Source: Spirochaetia bacterium
GTDB lineage: Bacteria > Spirochaetota > Spirochaetia > CADAEX01
DNA length: 57,886 nt
Assembly (NCBI GenBank): GCA_024402405.1
Contig: JAKSTW010000009.1
Span: 1 to 57,886 of the forward strand
Direction: 5' to 3'
Shown in pieces: positions 1 through 8,170 of this stretch. Made by a program: the position numbers and the translations under genes. Below the pieces are notes generated by a model. The model saw only the letters and a list, made by a program, of their open reading frames with translations, made no database searches and had not been told where the DNA came from. Every line of letters starts with the position of its first letter. The first letter of the stretch is position 1.

Positions 1-97
1 CGGGAATGTGTCCCCAAAGTTCGCAGGCTGCATCCCAAATCTGCTGTTCAAAGCCGATTGTGGCTGAAGTTGTTTTTGCTTGTTTTATTTTACCCAT
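1..97 (-). CDS. Type I restriction-modification methylase (HsdM-like), N-terminal fragment
   Basis: Reading the minus strand from an ATG at 97 gives an open frame to the window edge of about 32 residues. It opens with MGKIKQ, a Thr/Ser-rich stretch, then GFEQQIWDAA and LWGHIP. This resembles the N-terminal helical domain of HsdM proteins (typically GFEQKLWxAADxLRG). HsdM transfers methyl from SAM to adenine and forms the core of the type I restriction complex with HsdS and HsdR. The gene lies 42 nt downstream of thiN on the same strand and has no strong ribosome site. The catalytic NPPF region lies outside the window, so the call rests on the N-terminus alone. Confidence 0.6.
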   Translation of the reverse strand, partial: MGKIKQAKTTSATIGFEQQIWDAACELWGHIP

Positions 98-139
98 ATA
101 TTGAGTATATATTGTTTCTGCCTGAAAAAACAGATGGAA

Positions 140-754
140 TCAGAATACTTTCACCAGCAGTGCGGTTCCTTTGGTGATGCATACTTCGGCGGTTCTGCCG
201 TGAAGAACCTGGTTGCTGATCCCGTACTGGAAGGCTCTTTGTATTGTGCTGTTTTCCAAGGGAAACATGGCATTTCTGATGCTCAGATGCAGTTCCTCAT
301 CCAGTGCCAGAACTGAAAAATATGCAAAACTGTCAGGTATGTATGCTGTTCCGGATATGATTTCTGTCAGAGAATAATCGTCTGCCATCACTCCATGACA
401 GCCCTGAGAGTCCAGATACAGCAGCACCGAGATATTCACCATGGTATGATCCAGCCTGCCTCCGGCACATCCCACCAGAAGAAAATCCCGGAAACCGCGC
501 TTTATGGCTTCCTTGACTGCATAGAAAACATCAGTGTCGTCCTTTGCTGTAGGCAGTGTGATGGTCTCCACCTTTGTGTCCGGTCGCTGAAAAGAGTCAA
601 AATCGCCTACGATCAGATTGGGACTGACTCCCAGTTCTGCCTCATGTGCCAGACCGCCGTCGCAGAAAATGAAGAAATCATCAGTTTTCAGCAGTGGCTT
701 TATCCTGTCATAATCACCGATTTCTGCCGCACCGGCAATGACGCACCTGCTCAT
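140..754 (-). CDS. thiN: Thiamine pyrophosphokinase
   Basis: This 204-residue cytoplasmic enzyme would transfer pyrophosphate from ATP to thiamine, giving thiamine diphosphate. The family motifs are visible in order: CDGG (31-34), GDFDS (50-54), KDDTD (71-75) and GGRLDH (98-103). The GDFDS/KDDTD aspartates bind Mg-ATP and the GGRLDH segment lines the thiamine pocket. Length is normal for ThiN. The start ATG overlaps the stop of the upstream WYL regulator (ATGA), so the two are translationally coupled. No thiamine biosynthesis gene is nearby, so it probably serves thiamine salvage. Confidence 0.93.
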   Translation of the reverse strand: MSRCVIAGAAEIGDYDRIKPLLKTDDFFIFCDGGLAHEAELGVSPNLIVGDFDSFQRPDTKVETITLPTAKDDTDVFYAVKEAIKRGFRDFLLVGCAGGRLDHTMVNISVLLYLDSQGCHGVMADDYSLTEIISGTAYIPDSFAYFSVLALDEELHLSIRNAMFPLENSTIQRAFQYGISNQVLHGRTAEVCITKGTALLVKVF

Positions 755-1734
755 TGATATTTCTCCATGATTTTCCTGGCTTCTGTTTTGACCCGCTCTA
801 TAAGCTCCGGCGGAGAAAGCACCTGGACTGCATTTCCTATGCCCAGCACCCAGTGAAGTGTCTCTTCCAGCTGGTTGGTGGAGTAGGAAAGGTAAACTGA
901 GCCATCAGGATTTGCAGTCAGTTCCTGGGTATCATGCCATTTTCTTTCCAGAATATATGTGCTTATCTGCGGCGAGAACAGCAGTTCTATTTTTACCGGT
1001 TTTTCGCTGCTGTTCCAGATTCCGAAGTATGGATCTATATAGTTCCTGATGTTGAAATCCGCTGGTTTTCTGAAGTGAGTTTTCCCGCATTTTATCTCTT
1101 TCATTCTGGCCAGTGAGTAGATTTTGATGATATCTGTCGCAGTGTCCAGTCCTATGACATACCAGTTCCCTTTCTGGCATAGCACCTGATAAGGGTTGAG
1201 CCGGTGTGGTATGTATTCCTGACGTTTCAGTGAACGGTACATGAATTCCACCTGACAGCAGGTTCTGACAGCCTGGAATATGCGGTTGAAAGTCTCTTCC
1301 TCGATTTTCGGGAGAGGATCGCTTATGAACTGTATGTCATTGGTGGCGAAAGCCGGATTGACGGAGATTTCCCCTGGGAGCATGTCTGTTATTTTTTTGA
1401 ATATGGTATGGAATGATGCTTCCAGCGGTGTATTCTTGTACTGCTCCATCAATGGTGTGATTACAGATACTGTGAACAGCTCTTTCTCTGTCAGCATGAC
1501 GCTTTTGATGAAAAAAGTTGGGTCCGAATAGTAGAAGCCGTTTTTCTGCTGGTCATATTCCAACGGCGCCTCATAGCGGTCTCTGAGAAAATCCAGATCC
1601 CTCATTATGGTGCTGCGTGATACTTCAAAATGTTTTCCGAGAACAGTGGCATTTGGATATCTGCCCTCTCTTATCATCTGGTCTATTTCCAGGATCCTTA
1701 AGGTCTTTACCTTGTCCTCTCTGCTTTTTGCCAT
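751..1734 (-). CDS. HTH / WYL-domain transcriptional regulator
   Basis: A predicted DNA-binding regulator of 327 residues from the internal ATG at 1734. The frame is open 15 residues further up, but that stretch runs through the promoter and terminator and is unlikely to be translated. The N-terminal 60 residues form an HTH_11/DeoR-like winged helix (ILEIDQMI, then VSRSTIMRDLDFLR). The middle and C-terminal parts match WYL plus WCX domains (GNWYVIGLD, then IKIYSLARM), which often bind small ligands or nucleic acids. A perfect TATAAT lies 6 nt before the ATG and there is no Shine-Dalgarno, so the mRNA may be leaderless. It shares an ATGA overlap with thiN. The regulon is unknown; WYL regulators often sit near defence genes, and an HsdM-like gene follows thiN. 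Confidence 0.85.
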   Translation of the reverse strand: MAKSREDKVKTLRILEIDQMIREGRYPNATVLGKHFEVSRSTIMRDLDFLRDRYEAPLEYDQQKNGFYYSDPTFFIKSVMLTEKELFTVSVITPLMEQYKNTPLEASFHTIFKKITDMLPGEISVNPAFATNDIQFISDPLPKIEEETFNRIFQAVRTCCQVEFMYRSLKRQEYIPHRLNPYQVLCQKGNWYVIGLDTATDIIKIYSLARMKEIKCGKTHFRKPADFNIRNYIDPYFGIWNSSEKPVKIELLFSPQISTYILERKWHDTQELTANPDGSVYLSYSTNQLEETLHWVLGIGNAVQVLSPPELIERVKTEARKIMEKYQ

Positions 1735-1740
1735 GAGAAT

Positions 1741-1749
1741 ATTATAGCA
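1741..1749 (-). promoter_or_regulatory. Extended -10 promoter of the WYL regulator
   Basis: On the minus strand TGCTATAAT is a perfect extended -10 (TGn plus TATAAT). The hexamer ends 6 nt before the ATG at 1734, which would place the transcription start on the A of the start codon. The -35 region is poor, as is usual for extended -10 promoters. Confidence 0.55.
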
Positions 1750-1764
1750 CGAATAAATACAAAT

Positions 1765-1792
1765 AAAAAACCCCGGCATGTACCGAGGTTTT
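1765..1792 (-). terminator. Rho-independent terminator after pspC
   Basis: The minus-strand RNA forms a hairpin with arms CCTCGG and CCGGGG and loop UACAUG, flanked by A's before and a U tract after. The arms pair fully on this strand (one U-G wobble), whereas the plus-strand RNA would carry a C-A mismatch, so it acts best for the ddc-pspC direction. Confidence 0.7.
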
Positions 1793-1825
1793 ATTTTTAC
1801 ATATCCTGTGAGTTGTTATTCACGA

Positions 1826-2023
1826 TTATTTTGCAGTAGGTGCTTTTGGAAATACGAGCATACAGATAATATATGCCAGAATTCCACAGCCGCCCATCAG
1901 GCAAAATACGATCCATGCAACTCTTACCAGTGATGAGCTGATACCGAAATATTCAGCCAGACCACCACAGACACCTGCAAGTTTTTTGTCAGTTTCACTC
2001 TTATAAAGTTTTTTATCTGCCAT
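1826..2023 (-). CDS. pspC: PspC-domain small membrane protein
   Basis: A 65-residue protein starting MADKKLYKS, with the PspC signature KKLAGVCGGLAEYF (about 13-26), then SLVRVAWIVF and one hydrophobic segment ending in LVFPKAP. PspC-domain proteins are inner-membrane partners in envelope stress responses, but stand-alone short forms like this are mostly uncharacterised. The ATG at 2023 is chosen because AGGAGG lies 6-7 nt upstream; a longer open frame to 2143 overlaps the decarboxylase and lacks such a site. It follows ddc by 10 nt and is followed by a terminator, so it is probably the last gene of the dat-ddc unit. Confidence 0.85.
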   Translation of the reverse strand: MADKKLYKSETDKKLAGVCGGLAEYFGISSSLVRVAWIVFCLMGGCGILAYIICMLVFPKAPTAK

Positions 2024-2033
2024 ATAGGCCTCC

Positions 2034-3497
2034 TTATTTTTGGATATCCGCCAGATCGCGGATAGTTTCAACCAGATTGTCCAGTTTTTCTCTGGAGATA
2101 AGGGGATTGAGCAAAGTGAATTTGAGGCAGACATGTCCGTCACTGACGGTCTGACCGATTACTGTTCCATACCGGTGTATGAGACAGCGGCGGATCTTTT
2201 TATTTATTGTGTCAGTATCTTCAGATCCCCTTACGTACCTGAAGACTACAGAACTGATCTCCGGTTCTGTTATTACCTCAAAATCTTTATCTTCTTTCAG
2301 CTTTCCATACAGATAAGCCGCATTTTCCATACTTTTATTGATAAGCTCTTCCCAGCCCTGCTGACCGCGCACCTGGAAAGATGTCCAGACCTTCAACGCA
2401 TCAAAACGGCGGGTAGTCTGCAGCGATTTGTCCACCAGGTTGATATATCCGTCTTCCTCGTCTTCCTCACGGTTCAGATAATCCGCATGAATCGTCAGTG
2501 CATCGAAAGTGGCACCGTTTTTTACCAGCACCGCACTGCAGCTGATAGGCAGCAGGAACATTTTATGGAAATCAACTGTGATTGAATCGCACAGTTTCAG
2601 ATCTGCCACTCTGTCTCTGTATTTTAAGGACATTATCACTCCGCTTCCATAGGCTGCATCTGCATGGAGCCACATATTGTTTTCTTTGCATATCACAGAG
2701 AGTTCTGCCAGAGAGTCTATGCTGCCGAAATCGGTGGTTCCCACAGTACCTACGATCAGAAATGGAATATTGCCGTTCTTTTTATCCTGGTCTATGAGCT
2801 GCCTGAGAGCCTGAATGTCCATTTTTTTTCTGCGGTCCACAGGAACTTTGACTACAGATTCATAACCCAAGCCCAGTATGTGCGCACTTTTTTCCATGGA
2901 AAAATGGCTGATCTCGCTGGTGTACATCCTCAGCCTGCGGAAATTTTCCGGAAGTCCATGTTTCTTTATGTCATATTTCAGAACTGAATTGCAGAACCAG
3001 TCCCGCGCCAATATGATTGCTGTCTGATTGGACTGGGAGCCTCCGCTGGTGAATACTCCGTCAGAGCCTGCGCCATAACCGTAAAGACGGCACAGATGGT
3101 TGATGACTTCCACCTCGATCTCTGTCGCTACCGGTGACTGATCCCATGAATCCATGGACTGGTTGAATGTTGATATGATCACTTCTGCAGCTATTGTTTC
3201 CAGCAGAGAAGGTCCGTGAAGATGGGCCATATAATCGGTGGATGATGTCCGAAGCAGATTGGGCAATACCTGGGTCTTGATTCTGTCAAAGACAGCTTTC
3301 CATCCCAATCCCTGTTCTGGAAGGATCGAGTCCTGATGGATTATGTCGTGAAGTTCCTGTGGTGTAGGGCCGGAATAAGCCTTGTCATCACAGAAAGCTT
3401 CAGAAACAGCTTTTGCTGTTTCTGAGATCATATTGAGATATAATTCTTTTGTTTCTGTCCTGTCAGTCAATAATATATTATTTTGTAACATCAGCAT
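2034..3497 (-). CDS. ddc: PLP-dependent decarboxylase, probable L-2,4-diaminobutyrate decarboxylase
   Basis: A group II PLP decarboxylase of 487 residues. HADAAYG (278-284) and DFHKMF (309-314, Schiff-base lysine at about 312) are typical of the glutamate/aromatic/diaminobutyrate decarboxylase family, and SGGSQSNQ near 151 contacts PLP phosphate. Sequence alone does not settle the substrate. The immediately upstream gene encodes a diaminobutyrate:2-oxoglutarate transaminase, and the pair matches the dat-ddc route (aspartate semialdehyde to diaminobutyrate to 1,3-diaminopropane). The start overlaps the end of dat by 20 nt. Glutamate or aromatic amino-acid decarboxylase are the alternatives. 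Confidence 0.8.
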   Translation of the reverse strand: MLMLQNNILLTDRTETKELYLNMISETAKAVSEAFCDDKAYSGPTPQELHDIIHQDSILPEQGLGWKAVFDRIKTQVLPNLLRTSSTDYMAHLHGPSLLETIAAEVIISTFNQSMDSWDQSPVATEIEVEVINHLCRLYGYGAGSDGVFTSGGSQSNQTAIILARDWFCNSVLKYDIKKHGLPENFRRLRMYTSEISHFSMEKSAHILGLGYESVVKVPVDRRKKMDIQALRQLIDQDKKNGNIPFLIVGTVGTTDFGSIDSLAELSVICKENNMWLHADAAYGSGVIMSLKYRDRVADLKLCDSITVDFHKMFLLPISCSAVLVKNGATFDALTIHADYLNREEDEEDGYINLVDKSLQTTRRFDALKVWTSFQVRGQQGWEELINKSMENAAYLYGKLKEDKDFEVITEPEISSVVFRYVRGSEDTDTINKKIRRCLIHRYGTVIGQTVSDGHVCLKFTLLNPLISREKLDNLVETIRDLADIQK

Positions 3498-4830
3498 TTA
3501 CTTCAAGAACTGCTTTGCTGAATATTTCCATGGCTTTCTTGATCTCATCATCTGTGATGTTGAGAGCACAGAGACAGCGTGTGACTGCCCCATTTCTTCC
3601 GCCCTTCTCAAGAACCAGGAAATTCTCAAAACATTTTCTCTGAACTTTTGCAGCTATCTCACCGCTTGCAGGATAAGAACCCAGCGCATCAGGCTCAGCA
3701 TTAGGATCGATGAACTCACATCCGATCATAAGACCCTTTGCCCGGATATTGCCGATGATAGATACTTTTTCCTTCAGCTCACGCAGACCATTTTCCAGGA
3801 TCTTGCCTTTTCTGATGACATCTGCAAGAAATTCAGGTTTTGCAACTCTTTTTATAAGCACCGTACCGGCTTTCATGGCCAGCTGGTTTCCTCTGAATGT
3901 ACCTGCGTGTGCGCCTGGCTGCCAGATATCCAGCTTAGGATTGTAGATGACAATGGAAAGCGGCTGTGATCCTCCTATCGCTTTAGACACAAGGACTACA
4001 TCCGGAATGATATCAGCATACTGGAAGGCAAACAGCTTTCCGGATCTTCCGATTCCGCACTGGATCTCATCCACGATCATCGGAATATCCAGCTCTTTTG
4101 TCACCCTCCTGACGGTCTGGAGGAATTTCTCAGGTGCCGGAATAACGCCGCCCTCACCTTGTATTGGCTCCAGAATGACCGCAGCAGGTTTTGTAATGCC
4201 GCTTTCCGGATCCTTCAGTGTCCGCTCGAAGTAACTGCAGGCAGCATTGAGCCCCGCTTCTCCGCCCAGACCGAATGGACAGCGGTAAGAATATGGGTAT
4301 GGAAAGAAATGCACATAAGGCATCAGTCCCTGCACTTTGGATTTTGCACCAAGATTTCCGGTACAGGCCATGGCTCCATGTCCCATTCCGTGATATCCGC
4401 CCTGGAAAGCTATTATGGAAGATCTGCCTGTGGCAGTCTTGCACAGCTTGAGTGCGGCATCTGTTGCATCTGTTCCTGAGGGACTGCAGAACTGAATCTT
4501 GTAGTTCGCCATCTCAGGCGGCAGGAGAGAAAGTACTGTATGTACAAATTCATCTTTAACAGGGGTTGTCAAATCCAGAGTATGAAGAGGTGCGTCAGAC
4601 TTGAGCAGCTCAATCATGGCCTGGTTTATTTCATCGTCATTGTGACCAAGTGCGAGAGTTCCGGCTCCGCACAAAAAATCCAGATATCTGTTCCCTTCTA
4701 CGTCTTCAACCCAGGAGCCTTTAGCTTTGGCTATCGCAAAAGGAAATTTGCGAGGATAACTCCGGGCATTAGATTCTGTGGAATCCTGTCTGGTAATGTA
4801 ATACTGATTGGTGCCCTTTCCTTCAAGCAT
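3478..4830 (-). CDS. dat: Diaminobutyrate--2-oxoglutarate transaminase
   Basis: A class III aminotransferase of 450 residues. The N-terminus (YITRQDSTESNARSYPRK) is characteristic of the Dat/EctB branch. Other features are PSGTDATDAA (near 117-126), EPIQGEGG (221-228), DEIQCG (254-259) and SKAIGG with the PLP lysine at about 283. It would interconvert L-diaminobutyrate and aspartate semialdehyde using glutamate/2-oxoglutarate. An in-frame stop lies four codons above the ATG at 4830, and GGAGA precedes it. It is coupled to the decarboxylase downstream; no ectoine genes are present, which favours diaminopropane production. Confidence 0.88.
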   Translation of the reverse strand: MLEGKGTNQYYITRQDSTESNARSYPRKFPFAIAKAKGSWVEDVEGNRYLDFLCGAGTLALGHNDDEINQAMIELLKSDAPLHTLDLTTPVKDEFVHTVLSLLPPEMANYKIQFCSPSGTDATDAALKLCKTATGRSSIIAFQGGYHGMGHGAMACTGNLGAKSKVQGLMPYVHFFPYPYSYRCPFGLGGEAGLNAACSYFERTLKDPESGITKPAAVILEPIQGEGGVIPAPEKFLQTVRRVTKELDIPMIVDEIQCGIGRSGKLFAFQYADIIPDVVLVSKAIGGSQPLSIVIYNPKLDIWQPGAHAGTFRGNQLAMKAGTVLIKRVAKPEFLADVIRKGKILENGLRELKEKVSIIGNIRAKGLMIGCEFIDPNAEPDALGSYPASGEIAAKVQRKCFENFLVLEKGGRNGAVTRCLCALNITDDEIKKAMEIFSKAVLEVNADVTK

Positions 4831-4945
4831 CGACGTTCTCCATTACTTGCAGCATCAATTTCAGCTGCCAACTTGGGATCTTCCAACTGGGGCTTTTGGC
4901 CTCTTTTCTCTGTCAACGGCAGGTAGATTTAGTTGTAGAATACAC

Positions 4946-4972
4946 ATTATACTAAATGAATTGCGAGGGCAA
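4946..4972 (-). promoter_or_regulatory. Probable promoter of dat-ddc-pspC
   Basis: A minus-strand perfect -10 TATAAT (4946-4951) with a TTGCCC-like -35 (4967-4972) at a short 15-nt spacing. The leader before dat would be about 110 nt. I see no recognisable riboswitch in it. Confidence 0.4.
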
Positions 4973-5014
4973 GCCTTTTTTTTAAATTTCGTAAAAATTG
5001 TATTTTTGAAGTTA

Positions 5015-5047
5015 AAAATAAAAAAAGCCGGCAGGAATACCGGCTTT
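5015..5047 (-). terminator. Terminator after mscL
   Basis: An 8-bp perfect stem AAAGCCGG/CCGGCTTT with an 8-nt loop is followed on the minus strand by a T-rich tract. It lies just past the mscL stop and separates mscL from the dat promoter. Confidence 0.8.
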
Positions 5048-5066
5048 CTTAAGAAAAATATAAGGT

Positions 5067-5495
5067 TTATTTATCTGTTTTAGCAGCCTCTGCAGTTTCA
5101 GCATCGTTCTTCTTTTTAAGGTTATCAACAGCCTCTTTGCTTTTGGCCAGGACACGGATAACTGCAAATACACAGAGTGCGATGATAAGGAAATCAATTA
5201 TATTCTGGATGAAATTTCCATAGTTAAGTGTGGCATAACCGGCATCCTGAGCTGCCTGGATCGTAGGATATGCTGCATGTGAGAATTCCTGACCTGGAAT
5301 TGCGGCAGGATTGACACAGATATATGCCTCCTTAAGGTTTACTCCCTTTGTGGCAAGGCTGATGAGAGGTGTGACCAAGTCAGCGACCAGTGATGATACG
5401 ATTTTACCAAAAGCACCGCCGACAACAACACCTACTGCCATATCCATCACATTTCCTCTTGCGATGAATGCTTTAAAATCTTTAATGAAACTCAT
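5067..5495 (-). CDS. mscL: Large-conductance mechanosensitive channel
   Basis: A 142-residue inner-membrane channel that opens under membrane tension to release solutes during osmotic downshock. The N-terminus MSFIKDFKAFIARGNVMDMA and VGVVVGGAFGKIV form the amphipathic helix and TM1 with the gating glycines. A periplasmic loop with a longer than usual insert (residues about 55-90) is followed by TM2 (NIIDFLIIALCVFAVI) and a charged C-terminal bundle. The ATG at 5495 is preceded by AAGGAG. It is monocistronic, with its own promoter and terminator. Confidence 0.96.
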   Translation of the reverse strand: MSFIKDFKAFIARGNVMDMAVGVVVGGAFGKIVSSLVADLVTPLISLATKGVNLKEAYICVNPAAIPGQEFSHAAYPTIQAAQDAGYATLNYGNFIQNIIDFLIIALCVFAVIRVLAKSKEAVDNLKKKNDAETAEAAKTDK

Positions 5496-5530
5496 GATCA
5501 GGCTCCTTCAGAACAATCAAATTTTGATTA

Positions 5531-5559
5531 ATCGTATTCTAGCAGTCTTAACTTGTCAA
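5531..5559 (-). promoter_or_regulatory. Probable promoter of mscL
   Basis: A perfect -35 TTGACA (5554-5559, minus strand), 17-nt spacer and -10 TACGAT (5531-5536), about 36 nt upstream of the mscL ATG. Confidence 0.5.
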
Positions 5560-5590
5560 TAATAAATGGATCGATTGTTGAAAAAGAGGC

Positions 5591-6154
5591 TCAGTGCGGT
5601 CTGTTCAGAAGGTTCAGAAATTCTTCCCTTGTGGCCAGATTTTTCCTGAATGAGCCCAGTACTGAGGATGTGGTCATCAGGGAGTTCTGCTTCTCCACAC
5701 CGCGCATTGCCATGCACAGATGGCGGCATTCCATGACAACGCCAACACCTTCTGCATCCACTGCTTTTCTGATTTCCTCGGCTATCTGCACTGTAAGCCG
5801 TTCCTGGATCTGCAGCCTTCTGGCATAAAGTTCCACTATTCTGGCTATCTTGCTGACTCCCAGCACTTTGTCTTTCGCAACATATCCTACATGACATTTT
5901 CCGTAGAAAGGCATCAGGTGATGTTCGCACAGGCTGTAGACCTCAATATCCCGTACTATTATCATATTGTTCACTTCGGATGTGAAGATCGCCCCATTGA
6001 TTATTTTCTCCGGATTCTCATTGTATCCTTTGGTCAGAAAAGACATTGCCTCTGCGACTCTGGCTGGTGTCTTGACCAGTCCCTCCCGGTTGGGATCTTC
6101 TCCTATCTCCGTAAGGATCTCTCTGACCAGCTGCTCAACTCTCTGTTTATTCAT
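5591..6154 (-). CDS. folE: GTP cyclohydrolase I (type IA)
   Basis: This 187-residue enzyme converts GTP to 7,8-dihydroneopterin triphosphate, the first step to folate. The zinc site is visible: CEHH (76-79) and the later cysteine in [11 protein letters not shown] (C147). The GTP-binding stretch and the C-terminal [14 protein letters not shown] are typical. The start overlaps the end of the upstream reductase by 8 nt, with GAGGCG as ribosome site. It would feed the same folate pool used by thyA/folA elsewhere in the window. Confidence 0.97.
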   Translation of the reverse strand: MNKQRVEQLVREILTEIGEDPNREGLVKTPARVAEAMSFLTKGYNENPEKIINGAIFTSEVNNMIIVRDIEVYSLCEHHLMPFYGKCHVGYVAKDKVLGVSKIARIVELYARRLQIQERLTVQIAEEIRKAVDAEGVGVVMECRHLCMAMRGVEKQNSLMTTSSVLGSFRKNLATREEFLNLLNRPH

Positions 6155-7064
6155 TCTTCGCCTCTTTAGCTTTCACAATATTTTTCAACAATGAATTGAC
6201 TTTTGTATCAATATTATATTTTAATCCGGTTTTTTCAATGGCTCCTGATATGAAATCGATTTCTGTTTTCCTTCCTGCCAGAATATCCTGCAGCATTGAG
6301 GATCTGTTGCTGCCAGTCTTTTCAGCTACGGAAAAAACAGCATCATGCATTTCATCATAAGTCAGATTTATCCCTTCTGCCTGACTGCACAGCACGCACT
6401 CTTTTATGATTTCTTCTCCTGCGGATCTGAGATAAGGGGAGCTGCTGACCTGGATGTTTTTCACTTCCGCAATTGCTGTGAGAGGATTTATCACGGCATT
6501 GATTATGAGCTTTTTCCAGATCGCCTTTATGTGATCAGGATTGATCTCAGCTTTCAGACCTGCATGGTTCAGGCTTGTCACCAGCGGTTCCAGCTCTGCA
6601 TTATCTCCTGATAGCATGGATATTGATGTGATGCCATGTCCGCCATGGACTGCAATGCCCGGTTCGATAAGATAAGCTCCCTCGGAAGTGGTGCCTGCCG
6701 CTATTCTGCTGCATGGAAAGTATTTTTTCAGGATATCAATATTGCCCCAGCCGTTCTGGAATGTGACGATGATTCCGGTTGGTGATGCGGCGGACAGCTG
6801 TGCGGCAGCCTCTTCTGTGGAGTATGATTTGACGCACAGAAGGATGTAGTCACAGGATGCCAGATCCGATATGACTGATGTTATTTTAAGTGTGGAAGTA
6901 ATGGCTGTATTGTCCGGATTCCGTACTTCAGCAGAGTTTTTTTCGAGAAGGGTCCTGTTCTTGTTGCTTTTTCTGGCGTAGAGAATCACTTCTGTACCTG
7001 ATGCTGAGAGCATTCCGCCATATAATGTTCCCAGAGAACCTGCTCCGAATATGCCGATCTTCAT
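6147..7064 (-). CDS. panE: 2-dehydropantoate 2-reductase family protein
   Basis: A 305-residue NADPH-dependent reductase of the ketopantoate reductase family (pantothenate pathway). It shows an N-terminal Rossmann fold [14 protein letters not shown] (4-17), then [17 protein letters not shown] with the family Asn, and the catalytic-domain segment [16 protein letters not shown] carrying the conserved Lys and Asn. The ATG at 7064 has GGGAGAG upstream and overlaps the thioesterase stop (ATGA). The open frame continues 107 codons upstream inside the thioesterase, which is a shadow. Paralogues of this family act on other 2-oxo acids, and no panB/panC is nearby, so the exact substrate is not certain. 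Confidence 0.85.
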   Translation of the reverse strand: MKIGIFGAGSLGTLYGGMLSASGTEVILYARKSNKNRTLLEKNSAEVRNPDNTAITSTLKITSVISDLASCDYILLCVKSYSTEEAAAQLSAASPTGIIVTFQNGWGNIDILKKYFPCSRIAAGTTSEGAYLIEPGIAVHGGHGITSISMLSGDNAELEPLVTSLNHAGLKAEINPDHIKAIWKKLIINAVINPLTAIAEVKNIQVSSSPYLRSAGEEIIKECVLCSQAEGINLTYDEMHDAVFSVAEKTGSNRSSMLQDILAGRKTEIDFISGAIEKTGLKYNIDTKVNSLLKNIVKAKEAKNE

Positions 7065-7795
7065 ATATTGCTCTCCCATATGGCATTGATGGTGAAGAAC
7101 TGCTGGTCTCCGTTTCTGCCGCTGAGCCTGAACTGATCGCCGTTTCTGGAAAATGACAGAGTGACAGTATCTTCTGCTCTGATTTCCTTTGAATAGTTCA
7201 CTGATATCTTGGACAGGAATCCGTTTCTGTGTATTTCCAGCGGGATCATATCTGTCAGCCAGTCCACATATTTCGTATTGTTCACATGACCGTTTATATC
7301 CAGATCTGTGTATTTGGGTGTGAGAGATGACACTGCTGTTTCTCCTTCCGGCTGATATATTTTGCCTGGAAGAGGTATCTGGCATGGATTCTCAGCAGGG
7401 ATATCCACACTGATATTTTTTGATGACGGAACCACTATGTTTCTGGCCGTCATATCCATCAGTGCCCAGAGTGTGGAGGCAGTGCCAAGGATATTGCCAT
7501 CCTTGTCCTCGAACAGATAATACCGTGGGAACAGCATTCTTCTTTCCGGTCCCGGCCATGTCCTGACAGTCATCTTTTCTCCTGAGGCTGGATATCTTTT
7601 CATTTCCAGAGAAGTGCGCACCAGAACCCATGTTATGTTCATGGCGCTTATTCTGCTGTAACCCACACCAAGTATGTCGGCATGTGCGCTGCCAAGCTCC
7701 TGCATTATGGCAAAAAGACTGGACGGCATGCTTCTTCCTCTGAAATCCACATCGCTGTAGGTATGTATGATATTTTTCTGATAAACAAGTTCCAT
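7061..7795 (-). CDS. Acyl-ACP thioesterase (FatA/FatB-like)
   Basis: A 244-residue double-hotdog protein matching bacterial acyl-[ACP] thioesterases. The first repeat has YSDVDFRGR and LGSAHADILG, the middle has TWPGPERRMLFPRYY and WALMDMTAR. The second hotdog has the catalytic segment DLDINGHVNNTKYVDWL with the Asn/His pair. It would release free fatty acids from ACP in the cytoplasm. ATG 7795 is chosen over 7813 because AAGGAGG sits directly before it. It heads a minus-strand unit with panE and folE, diverging from gatC. Confidence 0.88.
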   Translation of the reverse strand: MELVYQKNIIHTYSDVDFRGRSMPSSLFAIMQELGSAHADILGVGYSRISAMNITWVLVRTSLEMKRYPASGEKMTVRTWPGPERRMLFPRYYLFEDKDGNILGTASTLWALMDMTARNIVVPSSKNISVDIPAENPCQIPLPGKIYQPEGETAVSSLTPKYTDLDINGHVNNTKYVDWLTDMIPLEIHRNGFLSKISVNYSKEIRAEDTVTLSFSRNGDQFRLSGRNGDQQFFTINAIWESNI

Positions 7796-7847
7796 GAGGC
7801 CTCCTTCCTTCATTATTCTGATTTTATAGGGCGGGTCAAGATTATCA

Positions 7848-7876
7848 TTGACAGAAGCCCCTAATATTTATAGATT
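7848..7876 (+). promoter_or_regulatory. Promoter of gatCAB-aspS
   Basis: A perfect -35 TTGACA (7848-7853), exact 17-nt spacer and -10 TAGATT (7871-7876). Transcription would begin around 7883-7886, at or inside the cluster of gatC ATGs, implying a leaderless message. Confidence 0.55.
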
Positions 7877-7879
7877 AAT

Positions 7880-8167
7880 ATGATTATGATGGAAAAAGAA
7901 GAGTTATATAAAACTGCGAGTCTGGCTCGTCTGGAACTCACAGAAAAAGAGGCTGATGATTTAAGTCAGGCTGTATCTCAGATGATAGAGTATTTTTCCA
8001 TGATGGAAAAAATAGATGTTACCGGCCTGGAGCCTACAACACATGTTTCCGCTGGAAAAAACAGGGTCAGAAAGGATGAGATTGTTGAGAGTTCCCTTGC
8101 TGACAGAATGATTGAAGCTGCACCTGAACATGATGACAGATTCATTACTATTCCACATGTTCTTTAA
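7880..8167 (+). CDS. gatC: Aspartyl/glutamyl-tRNA(Asn/Gln) amidotransferase subunit C
   Basis: A small subunit (92-95 residues) that clamps GatA to GatB in the tRNA-dependent amidotransferase. Typical GatC sequence is seen: ASLARLELTEKEAD, QMIEYFSMMEKID, GLEPTTHV, then the extended C-terminal arm with RKDEI and APEHDDRFITIPHVL. Three in-frame ATGs (7880, 7886, 7889) compete, none with a Shine-Dalgarno. The predicted transcription start favours 7886 or 7889 over the 5'-most ATG given here. gatA follows after 3 nt. Confidence 0.93.
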   Translation: MIMMEKEELYKTASLARLELTEKEADDLSQAVSQMIEYFSMMEKIDVTGLEPTTHVSAGKNRVRKDEIVESSLADRMIEAAPEHDDRFITIPHVL

Positions 8168-8170
8168 TGG

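Noticed and set aside
4731-4916. Open frame with TTG start overlapping the dat N-terminus, possibly an N-terminal extension or frameshift
   Set aside because: It is in a different frame; dat has its own in-frame stop just upstream, a good ribosome site and a conserved N-terminus at 4830.
6147-7385. A 412-residue version of the ketopantoate reductase
   Set aside because: The first 107 codons are the thioesterase gene read in another frame; the Rossmann start at 7064 has its own ribosome site.
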